Positions 16,483-24,755 of a stretch of DNA of 64,000 nt are shown here, piece by piece. This stretch comes from SPDF01 sp964574295 (GTDB lineage: Bacteria > Gemmatimonadota > Gemmatimonadetes > Gemmatimonadales > GWC2-71-9), in the NCBI GenBank assembly GCA_964574295.1, contig CAZNLY010000011.1:8572-72571 (forward strand). Reading direction: 5' to 3'. Both the position numbers and the translations under genes were made by a program. The number at the start of each line of letters is the position of its first letter. Position 1 is the stretch's first letter. The notes beneath the pieces were generated by a model. That model saw nothing but the letters and a program-made list of their open reading frames with translations, was not told where the DNA came from and searched no databases.

Positions 16483-17534
16483 GCGGCGTTCATCCGGGTC
16501 AGGAGGGCGGTCACCCGCTCCCCAACCTCCCCGACCGGGAGGACGAAATCGGCGCCACCCGCCGCCTGGGCGGCATTCGGCATCCCGAAGATCGTCGAGC
16601 TCTCCCGGTCCTGGGCAATCCCCTTGCCACCCGCGTCGTGGAGGACGCGCAGACCCTCGGCGCCATCGCGGCCGAGGCCGGTGAGCACCACGCCGATGGC
16701 GCGCTTGCCGAAGACGGAGGCGACGGAGCGGAAGAGGGGGTCGGCGGCGGGGCGCACGCCCCAGAGGGGAGGGCCCTGATCGAGGGCGAGGGCGATGCCG
16801 TCGGCGCCGTCCGTCACCCGCATATGATAATCCCCCGGCGCGATGTAGGCCGTGTCCGACACGAGCGGCGTGCCGTCCTCCCCCTCGACCACCGCGAGGT
16901 CGCTCTGGGCCGCGAGCCGCTCGGCAAGGCTCCGGGTGAAGCGCGGCGGCATGTGCTGGACCACGACCACCGCGGCGTGCTGCCCACGGGCGATGCGTGG
17001 AATGACCTCCGCCAGGGCCCGCGGGCCCCCGGTCGACGCCGCGATCGCGACGCAGAACCGGGCCCGCCCCGGCAAGGCGAAGGCGCCGGCGGGGAGGTCG
17101 GGCCGGCGGGGGCGGGCCAGCACCGGGAGCCGGTGGATGTCGGCGGCGCGCGCCGCGCGGAGCGCGGCCAGCACCCGCTGGGCAAACCGGTCGCGCCCCT
17201 CCCCTTCCCGTTCCGCCTCCTTCGCCACCAGCTCCACCGCCCCGAGCTCCAGCGCGCGGATGGCTCCGGCGGTGCCCGGTCCGGCGTAGGAGGACACCAC
17301 CACCACCGGGCGCGGCGCTTCCGACATCAGGTACCCGATGGCCGCCAGTCCATCCAGCTCCGGCATCTCGAGGTCCATCGTCACGAGGTCAGGCTGGTAC
17401 TCGTGCACCTTGCGCAGGGCATCGAGCCCGTGCCGGGCGGTGGCCACCACGCGGAACTCGCCGGATCCGTCGATGATCTCCGTCAGCAGGCGTCGGAAGA
17501 GCGCGCTGTCGTCGGCCACCACCACCGTCGGCAG
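16479..17534 (-). CDS. cheB: Chemotaxis glutamate methylesterase/deamidase CheB, probable CTG start
   Basis: CheB removes receptor methyl groups when phosphorylated. It has an N-terminal receiver domain (phospho-acceptor D in VTMDLEMP) and a C-terminal esterase with the catalytic triad in AASTGGP (S), VVQHMPP (H) and LTGLGRDG (D). From the first usual start, a GTG at 17525, the receiver begins MVVADDS, which clips its first strand. An in-frame CTG at 17534, one base after the cheD stop, gives the standard LPTVVVADDS. An in-frame TGA lies just above, and no ATG, GTG or TTG lies between. I use the CTG (351 residues). Confidence 0.88.
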   Translation of the reverse strand: MPTVVVADDSALFRRLLTEIIDGSGEFRVVATARHGLDALRKVHEYQPDLVTMDLEMPELDGLAAIGYLMSEAPRPVVVVSSYAGPGTAGAIRALELGAVELVAKEAEREGEGRDRFAQRVLAALRAARAADIHRLPVLARPRRPDLPAGAFALPGRARFCVAIAASTGGPRALAEVIPRIARGQHAAVVVVQHMPPRFTRSLAERLAAQSDLAVVEGEDGTPLVSDTAYIAPGDYHMRVTDGADGIALALDQGPPLWGVRPAADPLFRSVASVFGKRAIGVVLTGLGRDGAEGLRVLHDAGGKGIAQDRESSTIFGMPNAAQAAGGADFVLPVGEVGERVTALLTRMNAA

Positions 17535-17535
17535 G

Positions 17536-18024
17536 CTAGAGATGGGTCACCCCCCGCCGCACGGTGGACACCTCGATCCGCCCGTCGTCCACAAAGAGCC
17601 GGATGGTCCGACCGTAGTCGCCGCCGACGGCGCTGCCGACCAGCGGGATGTTGTGGTGGCTGAGCGCGGCGCGGGTGGCGACCAGGTTGCGTTCACCCAT
17701 CTGGACGGTGCCGGCCGGTTGCAGGTTGGTGAACATCGAGGCCCCGCCCGCGAGGCGGGCGGTGATGCGGGACTGCCGCGCGCCCCGCGCCGTCATTTCC
17801 TGGAGGAGGAGCGGGACGGCGGTCTGGGGGAACTTGCCCGGCGCGGGATCCCGCCGACTCAGGGCGGGAGACGGAAGGAGGATGTGGGCCAGCCCGCCCA
17901 CCTTGGCCTCCGGGTCGTGCAGCACCACCGCCACGCAGCTCCCAAGGCCGATCGTGAGGAGGATGTCTCCCGCCCCACCCGCCCGGTACTCCGCCACCCG
18001 GACCAGGATCTCGCGCTCCCTCAT
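17536..18024 (-). CDS. cheD: Chemoreceptor glutamine deamidase CheD
   Basis: CheD deamidates receptor glutamines and binds CheC. The 162-residue protein has T24, C30 and H47 (in LLTIGLGSCVAVVLHD and GGLAHILLP), matching the Thr-Cys-His triad of the family, and GGASMF later. The ATG overlaps cheR as ATGA. A cheC gene is present 10 kb upstream in the same operon, so the CheC-CheD pair is complete. Confidence 0.94.
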   Translation of the reverse strand: MREREILVRVAEYRAGGAGDILLTIGLGSCVAVVLHDPEAKVGGLAHILLPSPALSRRDPAPGKFPQTAVPLLLQEMTARGARQSRITARLAGGASMFTNLQPAGTVQMGERNLVATRAALSHHNIPLVGSAVGGDYGRTIRLFVDDGRIEVSTVRRGVTHL

Positions 18025-18845
18025 GCGGCCCGCCGGAAGATGCGCTCGCGCGCGTCGACGAGCGTCAGCGCGTCGCGCGCCGGCCCGAGCAGGGTCTCCA
18101 CCTTCCCGAGCACCAGGATCCCGTCGGGCCGCAGCGCGGCGGCAAACGCGGCGAAGAGCCGCTCCTGCGTGGCGCGGTCGAAGTAGATCACGACGTTGCG
18201 GCAGAGGATGAGGTCATAGGCGTCGGTCGGCGCGGCCTCGCGCACCAGGTCGAACCGGCGGACCTGCACCAGCCGGCGAACCCCCTCGCGCACCCGCCAC
18301 CCCTCCCCGACCCGCTCGCAATATCGCTCGGTAATCCACGCCGGCGCCTCCAGGAAGGACGCCTGGGGATAGACGCCCGACTCCGCCCGCTCGAGGCTCT
18401 CCCGGTCGATGTCGGTGGCGTCAATCCGGGGCCGGTCGCCCCAGGCGGCGTGCCCCGACTCGGCGGCCACCTCGGCACAGAGCATCGCGAGGGTGTAGGG
18501 CTCCTCGCCCGAGGAGCACCCGGCGCTCCAGGCAGTCAACCGACCCTGCCGGGCGGCGAGGAGGGCCGGCAGCAGGTCCGCCCGAAGGCGATCCCACGTC
18601 TCGGGATTCCGGTAGAAGCGGGTGACGTTGATGGTGAGCGCATCCTTGAGCTTTTCCCATTCCTCCGGCCGCCGGTCGAGTACCGCCAGGTAGTCGGCGT
18701 AGGTGTGGACGCCGCAGGCCCGCATCCGGACCAGCAGCCGCCGCCGCAGGCACTTGTCCTTGTAGGCGTCGAGGGTGAGCCCCGCCTCGCGGGAGACGCG
18801 GCGCGTCAGGGCCCGGAACCCGTCGTCGTCCTCGAGGCGGGTCAT
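18021..18845 (-). CDS. cheR: Chemotaxis protein methyltransferase CheR
   Basis: SAM-dependent methyltransferase that methylates receptor glutamates. The 274-residue protein has the helical N-terminal domain (FRALTRRVSREAGL) with NVTRFYRNPETW, then the SAM fold with WSAGCSSGEEPYTLAM, IDATDIDRESL and DLILCRNVVIYFD. No C-terminal TPR or receptor-tether extension is seen. The ATG at 18845 overlaps the DUF4388-TPR gene as ATGA. Confidence 0.95.
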   Translation of the reverse strand: MTRLEDDDGFRALTRRVSREAGLTLDAYKDKCLRRRLLVRMRACGVHTYADYLAVLDRRPEEWEKLKDALTINVTRFYRNPETWDRLRADLLPALLAARQGRLTAWSAGCSSGEEPYTLAMLCAEVAAESGHAAWGDRPRIDATDIDRESLERAESGVYPQASFLEAPAWITERYCERVGEGWRVREGVRRLVQVRRFDLVREAAPTDAYDLILCRNVVIYFDRATQERLFAAFAAALRPDGILVLGKVETLLGPARDALTLVDARERIFRRAA

Positions 18846-20461
18846 GCCGGAACGTCCAGGATCTCGAGGTTCGATCGCGCCAGCTGGTGCGCCGGATTGA
18901 GCTCCGCCGCGCGCCGCCAGCACTCGCGCGCCCGGTCGCGGTCCCTGCGCCGGAAGGCCAGGTTGCCGAGCTTGAAGTAGAGGTCGTCGCCGAGCTCGGG
19001 CGCGAGCTTCGCGGCCCGGTCGTACGCGTCCTGGGCTTCGTCGAATCGGCCCGCGCGATAGTGGAGGTCGCCGAGGTTCTTCGACAGCTGCGGGAGACTC
19101 GGTTCCTCGGCGAGGGCGGCCCGCAGCACCTGCTCCGCCTCGGCGAGCTCGCCCGAGGCCTCCAGGAAGACCGCCAGGTTGTTCCGGAGGACGGGGTGCG
19201 CGGGCCAGGCGGCGACACCCTCCCGCGCCAGCGTCACGGCGCGGACCGGGTCGTCGTCCACGGCGGCCGCCAGTCCGGCGGCCCAGTACCAGAGCGGCGG
19301 CACGGGCCGCGTGCCGAGCAGCTCACGCGCGCGCGCCAGGCGCCCCTCGGCCACCTCGGCATCGTCGCGCTTGAGGGCGATGATGCCCCAGAGGAGCATC
19401 GTGCGCGCGTCGTCGCGGGCCCGCGAGGCCGCCTCCGCGGCGGCCGCCTCCGCCTCGCCGAGGCGCCCGAGGCGCTCGAGCGCCAGCGCCAGGTTGTGGA
19501 GCGTCGCCCCCTTGGGCCCGCCCTGCTCGGCCGATGCCTGCAGCGCCTCGACCGCCTCGGCCCAGCGCGCCTGCCGCAGGGCGATCAACCCGAGGTAGAA
19601 CGGCGCGTTGCCCTCGCTGGGGCGGAGCTCGGCCACGCGACGGAACTCCCGTTCCGCCTCGTCGAACATGCCGGTCTTGTAGAAGGCGACGCCGAGATTG
19701 CGGTGCTCCTCGACCCGGGCGTCGTTGACCCGCTCCGACTGCTGCGTGGCGGAGGTGCCGACGCGCCGGACGAATCCGGCGCTGAGCAGGCCGTAGATGG
19801 CCTTCCCCACCTCGAACTCGACGAGCCCCGAGGCGTCCACCACATCCTGCACGTCGTTGCGCCCATTGAGGAGTGGGAGCACCACCTCCTGCTCGTCGCT
19901 GAGGCGGACCCCGGCGTCCCTCAGCCGCGCCTGGTCGGCCTCGAAGACCAGGTCGAGGGTCGGGATCTTCTTGGCGATCACCGCCCATTCGTCCACCCGG
20001 CGGGCGCCCTCGAGCAGGAGCGACTCGGGGCTGATCGACACGAGGAAGTCCTCGCGCTCCGGCCGCACCCCCGCCTCGAAGTTGAAGGTGCCGCTGCTCC
20101 AGGTGAAGAGGAAATACACCGCCTCCTCCACCTGAACCCGGATGTGCTCCTCGAGCTCGGCCCGCGTGATGTGCCCGAGCTCCACGAGGATCTCGCCGAG
20201 CTTGCGATCGCGGTCCGCGGCCTGCCGGTCGATGGCGGCGCGCAGCTGCACGTCGGTCAGGCGCCCGTTCCGGACGAGGAGATCCCCCAGCCGGTCCCGC
20301 CGGTTCACGATCGACGCGTAGATGATCCGGCCGTCGTCGAAGTAGGTGTAGCCGAAGTTCTGGCGGTCGGCCACCGCCAGGCAGCCGGTCTTCCGCCCGA
20401 GCGCCAGCAGCTGGATGACGTCGGGAAGGCTGGCCTCCTTGAGGCTGCCCTTGATGGCCAT
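18842..20461 (-). CDS. DUF4388 (PATAN) and TPR regulatory protein, 539 aa
   Basis: Residues 1-140 form a DUF4388/PATAN module (IKGSLKEASLPDVIQLLALGRKTGCLAV, with WSSGTFNFEAG near its end). Residues about 180-235 look like a small helical or winged region (LSDEQEVVLPLLNGRNDVQDVV). From about 250 to the end are TPR units. PATAN proteins are known from gliding and chemosensory regulators, where they are thought to bind receiver domains or GTPase partners. The ATG at 20461 shares a base with the upstream stop. Paralogue of the gene at 24745. No catalytic motif. Confidence 0.82.
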   Translation of the reverse strand: MAIKGSLKEASLPDVIQLLALGRKTGCLAVADRQNFGYTYFDDGRIIYASIVNRRDRLGDLLVRNGRLTDVQLRAAIDRQAADRDRKLGEILVELGHITRAELEEHIRVQVEEAVYFLFTWSSGTFNFEAGVRPEREDFLVSISPESLLLEGARRVDEWAVIAKKIPTLDLVFEADQARLRDAGVRLSDEQEVVLPLLNGRNDVQDVVDASGLVEFEVGKAIYGLLSAGFVRRVGTSATQQSERVNDARVEEHRNLGVAFYKTGMFDEAEREFRRVAELRPSEGNAPFYLGLIALRQARWAEAVEALQASAEQGGPKGATLHNLALALERLGRLGEAEAAAAEAASRARDDARTMLLWGIIALKRDDAEVAEGRLARARELLGTRPVPPLWYWAAGLAAAVDDDPVRAVTLAREGVAAWPAHPVLRNNLAVFLEASGELAEAEQVLRAALAEEPSLPQLSKNLGDLHYRAGRFDEAQDAYDRAAKLAPELGDDLYFKLGNLAFRRRDRDRARECWRRAAELNPAHQLARSNLEILDVPA

Positions 20462-22464
20462 CAGCGCCACTCCTCGACGAGGCGCTCACCCAGGTCGGGC
20501 CATTCCCAGACACACTTTTCCCGGCTGCGAAATCCGCCCGCCGTCGCCCCGCTCGTCCGCGGACCCGAGGCGAGGCGCGCGGGCCGGGCCGCCGCACCCT
20601 CGAGGACCTCGCGCGCCATCGCCACGTCGGGCTCCCCGTGTCGCGCATCGGCCGCGGCCTCGATCCGCTGGACCAGCGCCTGCACCGCCCGGACCGACTC
20701 CGCCGGTCGGCCGGCCAGGTAGCTCGCCAGTTCTCCGTCGGCCCGGCCGTAGCGGGCGCCCAGCAGGCGCTCGATGACGGCCTGGCGCACCTCCCGTTCC
20801 GGCGCCGGCAGCTCGACCACGAGCCCGCCCGCCAGCCGGCTCGCCAGGCGCTCCTCGAAGTGCGCCACCTTGTCCAGCGGCTGGGCCGAGGTGAAGGCCA
20901 GCTGCGCCCCCTGATCCACGAGGTGGTTGTACAGGAGGAACAGCTCTTCCTGGGTCCGCTCCCGGCCCGCCACCAGCTGGACGTCGTCCATCAGGAACGC
21001 GGTGACCCGGCGGTACCGCGCCCGCCACTGCGGCACCCGATCCCGGTCGATCGCCTCGATGAGCTCGTCCGTGAAATCCTGCGCCCCGAGGCAGGCCACG
21101 ACCGTGCCCGGCGCGGCCACCAGCAGGTTGCCGATGGCGTGGAGGAGGTGGGTCTTGCCGACGCCCGGACCTCCGAGGATCACCAGCGGGTTGTAGAGGG
21201 CGCCGGGACGCCCGGCCACGTCGCGCGCCGCCTGGAGGGCCACCCGATTCCCCGCCGATTCGACGAGGTCGTCAAACACCCACACCGGCTCGGGCGCGGG
21301 CGGTGGCGAGCCCCCTTCCTGGGCGCGGGCCAGGAATGCCTCGGCGGCAGGAATGCCGTCCGGATCCCGAAAGACGGGATCGGCGCCGAGGTCGGCGGCG
21401 AGGGCGGTCGCTTGAGCCTCCAGCGACTGGAGGCGCTCGATATCACCGACGAAGCCCGCAAGCGCCTCGGCGGGATCGCCTTCGAGCCCCCCGTGGGCCA
21501 GCAACCCTTCGAGGCGCGCGGTTCGGTAGCCCTGATCTCCCCACCGGGCGATCGCTTCCTCGACCCGGCGTCGCCACCCCTCCACCTGGCGCGAGAGGGT
21601 GTCGGCCACGTCGGTGAGGAAGTCGCCGAACTCGTCGGCCGGTTCGGCGGCAGCCGCGGGCGCCGGGGCAGGCGCCGCCGGCACGGACTCCGCCCCGTCC
21701 GCCTGCGCCAGCGGCACCCCGGGCGTGGGCACGTCTCCCGCCGTGCCGCGCACCCCGAGCACGAGCTTCGCCTGCGCCGGATCGAGCGGCGCCTCACCCG
21801 CCGCCTGAAAGGCCACAAGGCGATTGAGCGCCCCGACCAGTTCGCGGACACTGTCGAGCGGAAGGGACGCGACGGCCTCGAGGACGCCCGGCTGAAACCG
21901 CACCTGCCGTTCGTCCGCCTTCCGGCGCAGGATGGCCACCCGCGTCTCGTAGTCCGGCGCGGCGATGTCGATCACGAGGCCCCCCGCCACTCGGCGCAGG
22001 AGTCGCTCGTCGAGGGCCTCGATCTCGGCGGGCGGCCGATCGGAGGTCAGGACCACCTGCCTGCCGGCGGTCTGCATCTGGTCCACCAGCCGCAGGAGCT
22101 CCGCCTGCGCCTCCCGCCGGTGCGTGATGAACTGGATGTCGTCGAGCAACAGGAGGTCGGACTCGGCGAAGCGGCGCCGGTACGCCTCGCCCTGCCCTGC
22201 CGCGACCGCCGTGTTGAACGCTTCGATGAAGTCGTCCAGCGTGACGTACTCGACGCCCAGGGCCGGGTTGATGGCCAGCGCGGCGTGGCCGATGGCCATC
22301 AGGAGGTGCGTCTTGCCCAGCCCCGGGCGCGCGTAGATGACGAGCGGGTTGTAGGCCGAGCCCGGCGACTCGGCGACGGTGCGCGCCGCCGTGGCCGCCA
22401 GCCGGTTGGCGGACCCGACGACGAACCCGTCGAACCGGAACTGCGGGCTCAGCTGGGCGGTCAC
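20461..22464 (-). CDS. Tandem DnaA-type AAA+ ATPase without DnaA DNA-binding domain (667 aa)
   Basis: Two DnaA-domain-III-like AAA+ modules lie in one chain. Module 1 (about 10-235) has ARPGLGKTHLL (K51), LLLLDDIQFI (D108, D109), LTSDRPPAEIEALDERLLRRV and PDYETRVAIL. Module 2 (about 395-600) has GGPGVGKTHLL (K437), FLMDDVQLVAGRERTQEE (D493, D494) and FEERLASRLAGGL. An Ala/Pro linker and helical region (240-390) separate them. The DnaA domain IV helix-turn-helix is missing; instead a tail ends CVWEWPDLGERLVEEWR. The GTG overlaps the MglA-like stop as GTGA. Probably an ATP-driven switch or assembly factor of the GTPase system; replication initiation is unlikely. Confidence 0.85.
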   Translation of the reverse strand: MTAQLSPQFRFDGFVVGSANRLAATAARTVAESPGSAYNPLVIYARPGLGKTHLLMAIGHAALAINPALGVEYVTLDDFIEAFNTAVAAGQGEAYRRRFAESDLLLLDDIQFITHRREAQAELLRLVDQMQTAGRQVVLTSDRPPAEIEALDERLLRRVAGGLVIDIAAPDYETRVAILRRKADERQVRFQPGVLEAVASLPLDSVRELVGALNRLVAFQAAGEAPLDPAQAKLVLGVRGTAGDVPTPGVPLAQADGAESVPAAPAPAPAAAAEPADEFGDFLTDVADTLSRQVEGWRRRVEEAIARWGDQGYRTARLEGLLAHGGLEGDPAEALAGFVGDIERLQSLEAQATALAADLGADPVFRDPDGIPAAEAFLARAQEGGSPPPAPEPVWVFDDLVESAGNRVALQAARDVAGRPGALYNPLVILGGPGVGKTHLLHAIGNLLVAAPGTVVACLGAQDFTDELIEAIDRDRVPQWRARYRRVTAFLMDDVQLVAGRERTQEELFLLYNHLVDQGAQLAFTSAQPLDKVAHFEERLASRLAGGLVVELPAPEREVRQAVIERLLGARYGRADGELASYLAGRPAESVRAVQALVQRIEAAADARHGEPDVAMAREVLEGAAARPARLASGPRTSGATAGGFRSREKCVWEWPDLGERLVEEWR

Positions 22465-23063
22465 GCCGCGGTGCTTCCCGCCGCCAGGCGCTGGAGGACG
22501 AGCTCGGAAATGCCCTTGAGCGTCTCGAAGACGCCGTGGCCGTGCAGGCAGTCGGCGCCGAAGCTCCGGACGCCGCGGAAGTTGAGGGCGTCGTCCAGCT
22601 CGCCGGGCGTGAGGATGAGGTCCCGGGGGAGATCCTGCTTGTTGTATTGGAAGACCAGCGGGAGCTGGCGGATGTCCACGCCCTGCGCCAGGAGGTTTTC
22701 CTGCAGGTTCTGCAGGCTCTCGAGGTTGTCGTCGAAGCGGCGGGCCTGGCTGTCGCCCACGAACACGACTCCGTCGGCCCCCTGCAGGACGAGCTTCCGG
22801 GTGGCGTTGTAGTAGACCTGCCCCGGGACGGTGTAGAGCTGGAACCGGGTGGTGAAGCCGCTGATGCTCCCGAGGTCGATCGGCAGGAAGTCGAAAAACA
22901 GCGTCCGGTCCGACTGCGTCGCGAGGGACACCATCCGGCCGCGGCGGCTTTCCGGCACCCTCCCGTACACATACTGGAGGTTGGTCGTCTTGCCGGACCG
23001 GCCCGGGCCGTAGTAGACGATCTTGCAGGTGATTTCGCGGGTCGTGAAGTTGACGAGCGACAT
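22461..23063 (-). CDS. mglA: MglA-type small Ras-like GTPase
   Basis: The 200-residue protein closely resembles Myxococcus MglA, the GTPase that sets the leading pole in gliding cells. The P loop is GPGRSGKTT (K25), followed by SDRTLFFDFLP (R53), LYTVPGQ (Q82) and QYNKQDLP. R53 and Q82 match catalytic positions known in MglA. The P loop reads GRSG instead of the usual GLGG. The ATG has GGTAAGG directly upstream. An MglB-like Roadblock gene precedes it by two bases and a tandem DnaA-like AAA+ gene follows with a GTGA overlap. Confidence 0.92.
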   Translation of the reverse strand: MSLVNFTTREITCKIVYYGPGRSGKTTNLQYVYGRVPESRRGRMVSLATQSDRTLFFDFLPIDLGSISGFTTRFQLYTVPGQVYYNATRKLVLQGADGVVFVGDSQARRFDDNLESLQNLQENLLAQGVDIRQLPLVFQYNKQDLPRDLILTPGELDDALNFRGVRSFGADCLHGHGVFETLKGISELVLQRLAAGSTAA

Positions 23064-23065
23064 CC

Positions 23066-23527
23066 TTACCGTCCGAAGAGCGAGCGCAGGCTCGCATTGA
23101 GTTCGTGCTCGAAGTCGGCCGCCAGCACCTCGCGCGCGGGCGCCGCCGGCGGCGCCACGGCGCGCAGGTCCTGCACCAGCCGCTCGAAGAAGAGGCGGAC
23201 GAGGCCGAGCGAGCTGTCGCGGTCGTACACCACGAGGGCGATCCAGCGCCCCTGCGGCAGGTCGAAGGCCGCCAGGAAGAGCCCGCGCGACGAGCCCTGG
23301 TGCGAGAGCGACCGTGAGGCGCCCGAGGCGGTGAGGCGCCCGAGCTCCTCCGTACTCGCCATGATGGCGGCCCCGAGCGCGGCGGCCGACATCACGTCGA
23401 GGGCGCGGGTGAAGCCGTGCTGCGCCACCACCTGCCCGGAGGAGGTGGTGAGCAGGACCAGCCGGGCGGCCGATTCCGCGAGGAACCGCTCGAGCGGCTC
23501 GCCCACCCACGGTTCGATGGCGCGCAT
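23066..23527 (-). CDS. Roadblock/LC7 protein, MglB-like
   Basis: Roadblock domain protein of 153 residues (VLLTTSSGQVVAQHGFTRALDVMSAAALGAAIMASTEELGRL, then LFLAAFDLPQGRWIALVVY). Roadblock proteins beside MglA act as its GTPase activator (MglB), so this is the best MglB candidate. A helical extension follows (FEHELNASLRSLFGR), which in MglB proteins contacts MglA. The start at 23527 shares a base with the stop of the next Roadblock gene. Which of the three Roadblock proteins pairs with MglA cannot be told from sequence alone. Confidence 0.85.
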   Translation of the reverse strand: MRAIEPWVGEPLERFLAESAARLVLLTTSSGQVVAQHGFTRALDVMSAAALGAAIMASTEELGRLTASGASRSLSHQGSSRGLFLAAFDLPQGRWIALVVYDRDSSLGLVRLFFERLVQDLRAVAPPAAPAREVLAADFEHELNASLRSLFGR

Positions 23528-23877
23528 CAGGCCAGCCGCTCCGCCACGCGCCGCAGCTCCAGCCGCACCAGTCCCACGTTCACCGCGGGATCGGTCACCG
23601 CCACCACCAGCAGGTCGCCGGGCCCCGGAACGGCCAGGAGCGCCCCCCCCTCGGCCTGCAGGTGAACGAACGCCGGCGGGGTCCGTCCGGCGGCCTCCGT
23701 GGCCCGCGCGAGGCGGGCCACCACGCCGGCGGTGAGCGCCGCCACGGCAGCCCCGTCCACGCCCTCCATCGACGACTCGGCCACCACCAGGCCCTCCTCG
23801 GCGGAGACGATCATCGCGCCGCGCACGCCGCGCACGCGGGTGATCGTGTCCAGCGAGCCCGCGAGGCCGGCCTTCAC
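23527..23877 (-). CDS. Roadblock/LC7 protein, single-domain (116 aa)
   Basis: Second Roadblock domain, of 116 residues, starting at the GTG at 23877 (VKAGLAGSLDTITRVRGVRGAMIVSAEEGLVVAESS, later VHLQAEGGALLAVPGPGDLLVVAVT). It lacks the extended tail of the MglB-like neighbour. The GTG overlaps the TPR-Roadblock stop as GTGA. It may form a heterodimer with a neighbouring Roadblock protein. A longer frame upstream is not coding. Confidence 0.82.
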   Translation of the reverse strand: MKAGLAGSLDTITRVRGVRGAMIVSAEEGLVVAESSMEGVDGAAVAALTAGVVARLARATEAAGRTPPAFVHLQAEGGALLAVPGPGDLLVVAVTDPAVNVGLVRLELRRVAERLA

Positions 23878-24755
23878 GCGGGGCGCTCCAGCCACCGGCG
23901 CGCGGCCTCGGACGCGCGCTCGGCATGCCGCGCCAGTCGCCCGATCGGCACGCTGCTGTCGCGCACCAGGAGGAGGAGGGACTCCCCCGAGGGGGCCGAG
24001 AGGTAGAGGTTCGCGTCGGCCGTCTCGGCCGCCACGCTCGTCCACTCGCCGAGCGCCAGGAGCCGCGCCGCCCGGGCGGCGTCCCGGTAGACCCCCGCCA
24101 GGTGTGCGGCCACCGCGTCGCCGACGTCGGCGCCATCGGGCGCGCGCAGCCCTCCCCCCAGCCGGAGGCCGCTCGCGTCGAGCAGCAGCAGCCCGTCGTG
24201 CGCGCCCTCGAGGCCGGCAAAGACGTCCTCACCGGCGGCCGACGCGCCGGGCATCGGCCGGGGCGGCAGCGACGGCGCCGCCGCCGGGACGGCAGGCGCG
24301 GTGGCCGGGGCCTCGGGAGCCACGGGGGCCGGCGTCTCGGGCCCTGCCGTCCGGAGCGCCTCACGCACGCGCAGGGCGGCCGCCGCCACGCCCTCGGCAT
24401 CGGGGTCGGCAGCCAGCGCGGCCTCCAGGTGTTCGAGCGCGAGCGGCAGCTCGCCGGCCACGAAGTACAGGAAGCCGATTCCCTTGTGCGCGCCCGCGTG
24501 CCGTTCGTCGAGCCGGAGCGCGATGTCCCACTCGTCGAAGGCGCGCTCGTGATCGCCACGGTCGCCGAGGACCCGCGCCAGGAGGTCGTGCGCGTCGGCC
24601 AGGTCCGGATACCGGGAGAGTCCGGCAAGCGCCACCTTCTCGGCGGCCTCCAGCTGGCCGCGCCGGCGGAGCGCCTCGCCGAGCGGGAGGAAGACCAGGC
24701 TCGACGGATCGGCGGCGAGCTGCGCGGTCAGCACCCGGATGTCTTCAGAGCTCAC
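23874..24755 (-). CDS. TPR-Roadblock/LC7 fusion protein (293 aa)
   Basis: Residues about 1-125 carry TPR units (LVFLPLGEALRRRGQLEAAEKVALAGLSRYP...AHKGIGFLYFVAGELPLALEHLEAAL). A Pro/Ala linker (about 130-165) leads to a C-terminal Roadblock domain (about 170-275, GLLLLDASGLRLGGGL, LLLLVRDSSVPIGRL). The GTG at 24755 has GGAGGGCGGC upstream and overlaps the DUF4388 gene by 11 bases. This fusion could tether the Roadblock dimer to the scaffold proteins. Third Roadblock protein of the locus. Confidence 0.8.
   Translation of the reverse strand: MSSEDIRVLTAQLAADPSSLVFLPLGEALRRRGQLEAAEKVALAGLSRYPDLADAHDLLARVLGDRGDHERAFDEWDIALRLDERHAGAHKGIGFLYFVAGELPLALEHLEAALAADPDAEGVAAAALRVREALRTAGPETPAPVAPEAPATAPAVPAAAPSLPPRPMPGASAAGEDVFAGLEGAHDGLLLLDASGLRLGGGLRAPDGADVGDAVAAHLAGVYRDAARAARLLALGEWTSVAAETADANLYLSAPSGESLLLLVRDSSVPIGRLARHAERASEAARRWLERPA

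Noticed and set aside
20461..22464. True replication initiator DnaA
   Set aside because: Two AAA+ modules and no domain IV; neighbours are Che and MglA genes, not dnaN or an origin.
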